Source: Pseudomonadota bacterium
Lineage (GTDB): Bacteria; Pseudomonadota; Gammaproteobacteria; Burkholderiales; Rhodocyclaceae
Assembly: GCA_018241725.1 (NCBI GenBank)
Contig: JAFEDI010000046.1
Span: 1 to 64,000 of the forward strand
Direction: 5' to 3'
DNA: 64,000 nucleotides
How positions within the stretch are numbered: position 1 is the stretch's first letter; every line of letters begins with the position of its first letter. The position numbers were made by a program, and so were the translations under genes. Positions 57,546 through 64,000 of this stretch are shown one piece after another. Under the pieces are notes generated by a model. That model was not told where the DNA came from and ran no database searches. It saw only the letters and a program-made list of their open reading frames with translations.

Positions 57546-59093
57546 ATGAACATCCCCGACAGCCCGCCCGCGACATCCACTCCCTTGCTCTATCAGGCGC
57601 GCTTCGATTGCCATCGCGGTGAACTGACCGGCGTGCAGGCTCTACGACAAGGCCCGCAGCATCCGGCCCCGGAATTGCTGGTCGCCGGCAGCCCGGCCGA
57701 GTTCGATGCATTGCGCATGGCCTGTCTGCAGGTTGCGCTCTGGCAGGGCAGCGCCGGCCGGCCGCTCGGGCTGACGGTCGGCGCCCGCCTCGATACCTTG
57801 TGCGAACAAGGCTTCGCCCACACCCTCGGCGCCATCCTGCGGGAGACGCGGCTGGAGCCTCACAGCCTGGAAATCAGCATCATCACGCCCCGTGACGAAG
57901 TACCCGACGACATGCTCGGCGCGCTGGCACAACTGCACCGGCTCGGCATCCGCTTCGCGCTCTGCGCCACCAGTCCGGCCAGCACCCGAGTGGCGTGGAC
58001 CGCCCAGCTGCCGATCGACAGCATCGAAGTGCCGGCCCGCCTCGTCGAGAACGTGGCGGCTGCACCGGAAGGCGTGGCCATCGTGCGCGCCCTGCTCACC
58101 CGCGCCCACCGCATGGGGCGCCAGGTGTGCGCAATGGAGATCGCCAGTGCCCAGGCAGCGGCGGTGATGACGGCAGCTGGCGCCGACACGCTGCAGGGCC
58201 CCCTGGCCGCCGCTCCGCTGCCGGCAGAAGACCTCACGGCCCTGCTGGCCAGCGGTTACCGGCTCGACGCAGCGCTGCTGCGCGGCCCCGCCACCGAGCG
58301 CACACTGCTGCTGGTAGACGACGAGGACAACATCCTCTCCGCCCTGCGCCGCCTGCTGCGACGTGACGGCTACACGATCCTCACCGCGAGCGATGGCAAG
58401 CAAGGCCTGGAGGTGCTCTCCGCCAACCGGGTGGACGTGATCGTCTCCGACCAGCGCATGCCTGGCATGACGGGCGTGGAATTCCTGCGCAAGGCCAAGG
58501 ACATGTGCCCGGACAGCGTGCGCATGGTGCTGTCGGGCTACACCGACCTGCAATCGGTCACCGACGCGATCAACGAAGGCGCGATCTACAAGTTCCTCAC
58601 CAAGCCGTGGGACGACGCGATGCTGCGTGCCAACATTGAGGAAGCCTTCCGGCGCAAGGCCCTGTCCGACGACAACCAGCGCCTCACGAACGAACTGCAG
58701 CACGCCAACCAGGAACTGGCCCGCATCAACGCCCGCCTTGAAGGCCTGCTGGCCGCCCAGCAGCACCGCCTCGGCGTGGACGAGGCTGCACTGACGCTGG
58801 CCCAGGAGGCCCTGGCCGTCATGCCGCTACCGCTGCTGGGCATCGCCCCGGACGGGATGATCGCCTTTGCCAACCAGGCCGCCGAAAGCCTGTTCGCCGG
58901 GCAGGCACCGCTGATGGGCCTGAACGCCGACGAAGTCCTGCCACCACCGCTCGCAGCCCTCGCAAGCAGTGGCAGGGGAGACTGCGACAGCCTGGTCGGC
59001 GGCGTACAGTTCCGCATCGAGGCCCACCCCCTTGGCGGCAACGGCCGCCATCGCGGTACCCTGCTGTGCTTTACCTGCCAACACCCAGCCTGA
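57546..59093 (+). CDS. Degenerate EAL - REC - PAS signalling protein
   Basis: A 515-residue three-domain protein. Residues about 12-245 follow the outline of an EAL phosphodiesterase domain, ending with GADTLQGPLAAAPLPAEDLTALL, where EAL proteins have GCDxxQGYLFSRPLPAxEL. The catalytic EAL, DDFGTG and ELTE-like residues are missing (LEISIIT, FALCATS), so c-di-GMP hydrolysis is unlikely. The receiver (253-375) has phospho-Asp302 in VIVSDQRMPGMTG and LTKPWDD. A coiled coil and a PAS domain (about 425-515) follow. It is the first gene of a five-gene operon and begins after a GGAG site. A sensor or sequestering role is inferred. Confidence 0.85.
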   Translation: MNIPDSPPATSTPLLYQARFDCHRGELTGVQALRQGPQHPAPELLVAGSPAEFDALRMACLQVALWQGSAGRPLGLTVGARLDTLCEQGFAHTLGAILRETRLEPHSLEISIITPRDEVPDDMLGALAQLHRLGIRFALCATSPASTRVAWTAQLPIDSIEVPARLVENVAAAPEGVAIVRALLTRAHRMGRQVCAMEIASAQAAAVMTAAGADTLQGPLAAAPLPAEDLTALLASGYRLDAALLRGPATERTLLLVDDEDNILSALRRLLRRDGYTILTASDGKQGLEVLSANRVDVIVSDQRMPGMTGVEFLRKAKDMCPDSVRMVLSGYTDLQSVTDAINEGAIYKFLTKPWDDAMLRANIEEAFRRKALSDDNQRLTNELQHANQELARINARLEGLLAAQQHRLGVDEAALTLAQEALAVMPLPLLGIAPDGMIAFANQAAESLFAGQAPLMGLNADEVLPPPLAALASSGRGDCDSLVGGVQFRIEAHPLGGNGRHRGTLLCFTCQHPA

Positions 59094-59096
59094 CCC

Positions 59097-59411
59097 ATGA
59101 GCGATATCCAACGCCTGCCCCTCGACGCAATCCAGCCCGGCGCGGTGCTGGCCGAAGCCGTCGCCGATGCCCGCGGCACGGTGCTGCTGCCGGCCGGCCT
59201 GAGTCTTACCGAGGCACACCTCGCCAGCCTGCACCGCCGCAACATCGCCACGCTCAGCGTCACCGCGCCCCCCGATCCGGCGGAGCTGGCGCGCCGCCGC
59301 GAAAAGGTCCGGGAACGGGTCCTGTACCTGTTCCGCCACACCGACGACGAGCCGGCCGCCCAGGCCTTGCTGCAGGCCGTGCTGGCCTTCCGCCAGGAGC
59401 AGGTGCGATGA
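59097..59411 (+). CDS. Small stand-alone domain protein of the signalling operon
   Basis: A 104-residue protein starting three bases after the previous gene. Residues 8-58 (LDAIQPGAVLAEAVADARGT and on) share the pattern PG-x-VLA-x8-G-x2-LL-x-A-x3-L-x2 with the C-terminal tail of the REC-HD-GYP protein in the same operon (62071-63366, residues about 376-428). The rest is a helix rich in Arg/Glu. The domain resembles segments next to HD-GYP domains in other proteins. Its role is unknown; it may mediate pairing with an HDOD or HD-GYP partner. It overlaps the HDOD gene by ATGA. Confidence 0.75.
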   Translation: MSDIQRLPLDAIQPGAVLAEAVADARGTVLLPAGLSLTEAHLASLHRRNIATLSVTAPPDPAELARRREKVRERVLYLFRHTDDEPAAQALLQAVLAFRQEQVR

Positions 59412-60259
59412 CCGATACACCAACCCTCGCCGACGTGGCTGGACGCATCCGCAGCCTGCCGGCCATGCCGGCGGTGGCGCTCGAGTTGCTGCACACGCTC
59501 GCCGAAACCGACGCCACGTCGGCCGACCTGGCCGATCTGGCCCGCCGCATCGCACAGGATCAGGCCATCACGGCCCGCGTTCTGCGCGTCGCCAACTCGC
59601 CGTTCTACGGCCTGCAGTCGCGGGTCGCCTCCATCCATGACGCCATCGTCGTGCTCGGCTTCTCGGCGGTACGCTCGCTGGTGCTGGCCGCTGCGGTGAT
59701 GGCCAGCCTGCCGGGCGGCCCCTGTACGGGCTTCAGCCAGGAACGCTTCTGGCGCCATGTGCTGGGCACCGCAGCGGCGGCGCAGGCCATCGGCAAGCGC
59801 CTGCACCGTCCGTCCGAAGCCCTTTTCATCGCCGGCCTGCTGCACGACATCGGACGCCTTGCGCTGGTCGTCCTCTACCCCGCCCGCTACGCGGCCACCC
59901 TGGCCGCTGCCCGCGAGCAGGACCGCGGGCTGCAGGAGATGGAACTGGAACACTTCGGTTTCGACCACACGGCAGTCGGCGCCAGCCTCGCCGAACACTG
60001 GCATTTTCCGGCGGAAATCGCGGACGCCCTCGCCTGGCACCATCAACCGGAGCGGGGCAAGGCGGACGGGTTGGCCGCCATCGTCCATTACGCCGACGCC
60101 ATCGCCCAGGCTCTCGACCTGGACGACGCGGAAGACAGTCGGGTCGCCCGCCTGCAGGAAGGCGCTGTGGTCAAGCTCGGCCTGGACTGGAATACCCTGC
60201 TGGCCGTCCTCGCCGAGACGCAGAGCCGCTTCGACAGCTATCGGCTGATGCTGGGCTAA
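59408..60259 (+). CDS. HDOD domain protein
   Basis: A 283-residue protein with one HDOD domain (about 5-215), a catalytically inactive relative of HD phosphohydrolases often found in signalling proteins. It has SLPAMPAVALELLHTLAETDATSADLADLARRI, DQAITARVLRVANSPFYGL and LHDIGRLALVV. The HD pair is present in LLHDIG (residues about 145-150), but the full HD-GYP signature is absent. It overlaps the previous gene by ATGA and precedes the kinase gene by three bases. In Xanthomonas and others HDOD proteins act with HD-GYP and kinase partners; this context fits. Confidence 0.9.
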   Translation: MTDTPTLADVAGRIRSLPAMPAVALELLHTLAETDATSADLADLARRIAQDQAITARVLRVANSPFYGLQSRVASIHDAIVVLGFSAVRSLVLAAAVMASLPGGPCTGFSQERFWRHVLGTAAAAQAIGKRLHRPSEALFIAGLLHDIGRLALVVLYPARYAATLAAAREQDRGLQEMELEHFGFDHTAVGASLAEHWHFPAEIADALAWHHQPERGKADGLAAIVHYADAIAQALDLDDAEDSRVARLQEGAVVKLGLDWNTLLAVLAETQSRFDSYRLMLG

Positions 60260-60262
60260 GCC

Positions 60263-62074
60263 ATGCGGGACCATGACACCTATCCGCTGCCCGCCGACCT
60301 GTTTCCCCTCGTGGAATCCCTCAGTGCGGGCATCATGCTGCACCGGGGCGGCAAGATCCTGTTCGCCAATCGCACCATGTCGCGCCTCACCGGCTACTCA
60401 CCGGCCGAACTGATGGCGCTCGACTACTGGGCGTTGTTCCAGCCCGGCGTACAGCAGCGCATTCGCGAGCGGACAGAGGCGCATCTCGCGCACGCACGGG
60501 CACCGACCTCCCGCTGCGAGACGGCCATCGTGACGCAGACCGGCGAACTGCGCTGGACCGAGCTATCGATCTCCCACCGGGAGATCCTCGGCGAGCGCAC
60601 AGTGATCGGTTGCTTCATCGACATCACCATCCGCAAGCAGGCCGAAGCCGCCCAGCTCCAGGCCCAGCAACTCCTCACCCAGATCATCGACAGCGATCCG
60701 GTACCGACGCTGGTCATCGATGCCCGCCATACGGTTACCCACTGGAATCGCGCCTGTGAGCAGGTCATCGGAATCCCCTCCGGTGAGATGGTCGGCACCA
60801 CCCGCCAGTGGGCTGCCTTCTACCCGAGCGAGCGGCCGATCATGGCCGACCTGATCATGACCGGTGAGATCGACGGCCTGCTGAATCTGTACGGCAGCAA
60901 GAAGCTACGTCGCTCGCCTGTGATCGACGGCGCCTACGAGGCCGAGGACTTCTTCCCTGGAATGGGCAAACACGGGCGCTGGCTGTACTTCAGCGCCGCA
61001 CCACTGCGCAATGCCGCCGGCAAGATCATCGGCGCCATCGAAACCCTGCAGGACATCACCGAGCGCAAGAACGCCGAGATGGAACTGCGCGCCATGCAGG
61101 CCGACCTGGAGGCAAAGGTCACCAAACGCACGGCCGAGCTCCAGCAGGCCAAATCCTCTCTGGAGCAGGACATCGCGCGGCGGGAAACCGCCGAAACGGA
61201 ACTCCTCAAACGCTACGCCGAACTCACCGAACTCAACTGCCGCCTGCAGGAAACCCAGCAGCAACTGGTCCAGTCCGAAAAACTGGCGTCCATTGGCCAG
61301 CTCGCCGCCGGCGTCGCCCATGAGATCAACAACCCGATCGGCTACGTCAACTCCAACCTCCGTAGCCTCAAGGGCTACATGGCGCAGATGCTGGAGGTAC
61401 TCGATGTCTACGAATCCTGCGAGGCGGCATTGCCGGCGGCCGAACGCCAGCGCATCCAGGCAGCCAGGAAGGCTGCGGATTTCGACTTCCTGCGCGACGA
61501 CATCAGCCAATTGATCAGCGAATCGCAGGAAGGCACCGAACGGGTCAGCAAGATCGTCCACGACCTGCGCGACTTCTCCCGCACGGACACCAACCAGGAA
61601 TGGCAGGCCGCTGACCTGCACCATGGGCTCGACAGTACCCTCAACATCGCCAGCAACGAGATCAAGTACAAGGCCGACGTGGTACGCGAATATGGCAACC
61701 TGCCCCTCGTCGAATGCCTGCTGCCGCAGCTCAACCAGGTCTTCATGAACCTCTTCGTGAATGCGGCCCAGGCGATACCCGACGACCGCCGCGGCACAAT
61801 CACGGTGCGTACCGGCACAACGGGCGGGGACGCGTGGATCGAGGTGGCCGACAACGGCAAGGGCATGCCGCCGGACGTGCGTGACCGGATCTTCGATCCC
61901 TTCTTCACCACCAAGCCGGTCGGCAAGGGTACCGGGCTCGGCCTGTCCCTGTCCTACGGCATCATCCAGAAGCACCAAGGCCAGATCGCCGTCAGCAGCA
62001 CGCCCGGCACCGGCACCACTTTCCGCATCACGTTGCCCATCCATCGCAAGGTCTCCGCCGGAACGCCCCAATGA
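60263..62074 (+). CDS. PAS sensor histidine kinase (cytoplasmic)
   Basis: A 603-residue kinase without membrane segments. It has two PAS domains (about 12-125 and 135-270; the second ends DITERKNAE), a coiled coil (270-335) and a HisKA-type domain with phospho-His353 in [15 protein letters not shown], plus an unusually long helical insert (about 365-430). The ATPase has [25 protein letters not shown] and [21 protein letters not shown]-type kinases of this sort commonly phosphorylate REC proteins encoded beside them; both REC proteins of this operon are candidates. It overlaps the HD-GYP gene by ATGA. Confidence 0.93.
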   Translation: MRDHDTYPLPADLFPLVESLSAGIMLHRGGKILFANRTMSRLTGYSPAELMALDYWALFQPGVQQRIRERTEAHLAHARAPTSRCETAIVTQTGELRWTELSISHREILGERTVIGCFIDITIRKQAEAAQLQAQQLLTQIIDSDPVPTLVIDARHTVTHWNRACEQVIGIPSGEMVGTTRQWAAFYPSERPIMADLIMTGEIDGLLNLYGSKKLRRSPVIDGAYEAEDFFPGMGKHGRWLYFSAAPLRNAAGKIIGAIETLQDITERKNAEMELRAMQADLEAKVTKRTAELQQAKSSLEQDIARRETAETELLKRYAELTELNCRLQETQQQLVQSEKLASIGQLAAGVAHEINNPIGYVNSNLRSLKGYMAQMLEVLDVYESCEAALPAAERQRIQAARKAADFDFLRDDISQLISESQEGTERVSKIVHDLRDFSRTDTNQEWQAADLHHGLDSTLNIASNEIKYKADVVREYGNLPLVECLLPQLNQVFMNLFVNAAQAIPDDRRGTITVRTGTTGGDAWIEVADNGKGMPPDVRDRIFDPFFTTKPVGKGTGLGLSLSYGIIQKHQGQIAVSSTPGTGTTFRITLPIHRKVSAGTPQ

Positions 62075-63366
62075 CCCTAACCCCGACAAGCGACAACACC
62101 AGTTTCACAATTCTCTGCGTGGATGACGAAGCCAACATCCTGTCAGCGCTGCGCCGCCTGTTCCGCCCTCATGGCTACACCGTGCTGGTGGCCGGCGGCG
62201 GCGCAGAGGGCCTTGAAATGCTGGCCAAGGAACGTGTGGACCTGATCATCTCCGACATGCGCATGCCCGAGATGGACGGCGCCACCTTTCTCGCCGAAGC
62301 GCGCAAGCGGTACCCCGATACGGTGCGCCTGCTGCTCACTGGCTACGCCGACATGGAATCGACCATCGCCGCCATCAACGCGGGCCAGATCGCCCGCTAC
62401 ATTGCCAAGCCATGGAACGACCAGGACGTGATCCTGACGGTACGGGAGGCCCTCGAACGCAAGGCGCTGGAACGGGAGAAGGCCCGCCTCGAAGCGCTGA
62501 CGCGCGCCCAGAACGAAGAACTGAAGAACCTCAACGCCAGCCTCGAACAGAAGGTCGAGATCCGCACCGCCGAGCTGAAGACCGCCCACGAGAAGCTCAA
62601 GCAGAATTTCCTGACCTCGATCCGGGTGTTCTCCAACCTCATCGAACTACGCGAAGGCCTGATCTCGGGCCACTCGCGCAGGGTTGCCGATCTGGGCCGC
62701 AAGCTCGCCAACCGGCTGGGTTTCGCCCCTGCCGAAGCCCAGGACGTGATGGTCGCCGGCCTGCTGCACGACATCGGCAAGATCGGACTGCCTGATGAAC
62801 TGCTCGCCAAGCCAGTGTCGCACATGAGCGGCGACGAACTCGGCGTGCTGCGCAAACATCCGGTAACCGGCCAGGCGGCCTTGATGGGCCTGGAAAACCT
62901 TCGCCGCGCCGGCACCTTCATCCGCGGCCACCACGAACGCTGGGACGGCCAAGGCTACCCCGACCGCCTGTCCGGCCTGGCGATTCCCTACGGAGCACGG
63001 GTGCTGGCGGTGGCCAACGACTTCGACGGCCTGCAGATCGGCGCCCTGTCGGCGCGCAAGCTGAAGGCCGAAGAGGCCGTCACCTTCATCCAGCAGAACC
63101 GCGGCAAGCGCTATTGCCCGCAGGTGGTGGATGCGCTGATCGCCGAGCTGGGCGCAACCGACGCCGCAGCAGCCATAGGCAACGAGCACTCTCCTTCATC
63201 CCTCAAGCCCGGCATGGTGCTGGCCCGCGACCTTGTGACCCGCGACGGCGTAATGCTGCTGGCCGCAGATTTCGTGCTCGACGAGAATCTGATCCGCCAA
63301 CTGCGCGAGCTGGAAGCCTCGGAGGGCATCCGGCTGGCGATCGCCATCCGCCCCGAGCGCAAGTAG
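62071..63366 (+). CDS. Response regulator REC-HD-GYP with extra C-terminal domain
   Basis: A 431-residue regulator. The receiver has phospho-Asp62 in LIISDMRMPEMDG and Lys113 in YIAKPWND; its start CVDDEANILSALRRLFRPHGYTV is very similar to the REC of the first gene in this operon (LVDDEDNILSALRRLLRRDGYTI). A coiled coil (125-180) leads to the HD-GYP domain: LLHDIGKIGLPDE (231-243) and HHERWDGQGYP (287-297), so it should be an active c-di-GMP phosphodiesterase. The last about 55 residues repeat the small domain of the 59097 gene. It ends 11 bases before the convergent EAL gene. Confidence 0.94.
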   Translation: MTLTPTSDNTSFTILCVDDEANILSALRRLFRPHGYTVLVAGGGAEGLEMLAKERVDLIISDMRMPEMDGATFLAEARKRYPDTVRLLLTGYADMESTIAAINAGQIARYIAKPWNDQDVILTVREALERKALEREKARLEALTRAQNEELKNLNASLEQKVEIRTAELKTAHEKLKQNFLTSIRVFSNLIELREGLISGHSRRVADLGRKLANRLGFAPAEAQDVMVAGLLHDIGKIGLPDELLAKPVSHMSGDELGVLRKHPVTGQAALMGLENLRRAGTFIRGHHERWDGQGYPDRLSGLAIPYGARVLAVANDFDGLQIGALSARKLKAEEAVTFIQQNRGKRYCPQVVDALIAELGATDAAAAIGNEHSPSSLKPGMVLARDLVTRDGVMLLAADFVLDENLIRQLRELEASEGIRLAIAIRPERK

Positions 63367-63377
63367 CCCGCAGCACC

Positions 63378-64000
63378 TCAGTCCTCCGCTGGCGGCGGCA
63401 GAAGTGGCAGCACTTCCTCGGGAATGAAGAAGGGGCTGTCAAGCATGTCCGCCAGCGCCTCGCAACTTATTGGCATTGCAAACAGATAGCCCTGGATCAG
63501 GTAGCACCCCCGACGGCACAAGGCGTCCAGCTGGGCTGCCGTCTCCACGCCTTCGGCCACCACCTCCAGCCCCAGGCTGTGAGCCAGGCCGATCACCGCC
63601 TCGACGATCGCCACGCCCTGCCCGTCCTCCAGTTCGCTGACGAAGGAACGGTCGATCTTCAGCGCATCCACCGCCAGCCGGCGCAGATAGGCCAGCGACG
63701 AATAGCCGGTGCCAAAGTCGTCCACCGCGACGCGCACGCCCATGTCACGCAACTGGGCAAGAATGGCCGTGGCATGGTCGAGATCGCGCATCAGAACGGT
63801 CTCGGTCAACTCGAATTCCAACCGGGACGCCGCCACGCCGGTAATTGCCAGCACCTCCCGCACGGTGGGGATCAGCTGGGTATCCATGAAGTTAACGCCG
63901 GACAGGTTGATGCTGATGCGGAAATCCGGGGCCAGCCGGTGCTCCAGGCGTAGCAGGTCGGCGCATACCTTCTCCAGCACGCTGCGGGTCAGCGGTACGA
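63378..64000 (-). CDS. EAL domain protein, C-terminal part (cut by window edge)
   Basis: The frame stays open to base 64000, so the N-terminal part lies outside the window. The 207 visible codons are most of an EAL c-di-GMP phosphodiesterase domain: INLSGVNFMDTQL, ELTETVLMRD, VAVDDFGTGYSSLAYLRRL, LKIDRSFV and AEGVETAAQLDAL...GYLFAMPI. The metal-binding residues ELTE, DDFGTG, K of LKID and E of AEGVE are present, so it should be active, in contrast to the degenerate EAL at 57546. Upstream domains (PAS, GGDEF) are likely but not seen. The ending is Pro-rich (PEEVLPLLPPPAED). Confidence 0.93.
   Translation of the reverse strand, partial: VPLTRSVLEKVCADLLRLEHRLAPDFRISINLSGVNFMDTQLIPTVREVLAITGVAASRLEFELTETVLMRDLDHATAILAQLRDMGVRVAVDDFGTGYSSLAYLRRLAVDALKIDRSFVSELEDGQGVAIVEAVIGLAHSLGLEVVAEGVETAAQLDALCRRGCYLIQGYLFAMPISCEALADMLDSPFFIPEEVLPLLPPPAED

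Overview
The window is about 66% GC and densely coding. Its gene content points to a nitrogen-fixing betaproteobacterium of the Rhodocyclales type (Azospira, Dechloromonas, Azonexus or Azoarcus relatives). The basis is a nifHDKT-ferredoxin-nifY/nafY order with a 4Fe-4S leucine-rich-variant protein, a complete gspC-N locus, and many PAS, GGDEF/EAL and HD-GYP style signalling proteins. The genus is an inference; no rRNA or tRNA gene was seen.

Layout. 1-6115 (+): the end of nifH, then nifD, nifK, nifT, a 2[4Fe-4S] ferredoxin, a NifY/NafY FeMo-cofactor carrier, a small nif-linked protein and the LRV protein, with RNA hairpins in the three larger spacers. 6210-7952 (+): truC and a lipoprotein with an intradiol dioxygenase fold. 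8066-18974 (+): twelve tightly coupled type II secretion genes, gspC to gspN. 19048-20127 (+): transaldolase.

20260-28454 is mostly minus-strand housekeeping: a DUF192 protein, rluE, an acyl desaturase, a MscS channel, a phospholipase D-like protein, an RsmB-like methyltransferase, a DUF3108 protein, purN and a DedA protein. 28584-41754 holds a J-domain-like unknown, pepN, mnmC, a glycine-zipper protein, gltX, a PII gene next to nadE, a FemAB/GNAT-like protein and malonyl-CoA decarboxylase. 41882-50558 holds an MFS transporter, a large hybrid histidine kinase overlapping an HD-GYP response regulator, and a SulP permease. 50664-57170 holds an EF-G-like GTPase and hrpA, which converge on a 21-bp tandem repeat array.

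57546-63366 (+) is a five-gene, nearly gapless signalling operon. It encodes a degenerate EAL-REC-PAS protein, a small domain protein, an HDOD protein, a PAS histidine kinase and a REC-HD-GYP protein. It is followed by the end of an EAL protein on the other strand, cut by the window edge.

How the parts fit: the nif block makes and matures MoFe nitrogenase. The PII gene and its neighbour nadE are the expected nitrogen-status sensor and a glutamine-using enzyme that PII can control. The gsp block exports folded proteins. The two signalling blocks probably control c-di-GMP-dependent behaviour.

The items I consider least explained are the in-phase 21-bp repeat array at 52820-53071 and the 57546-63366 operon, which contains the same small domain twice: once as a separate gene and once as the tail of the HD-GYP protein.
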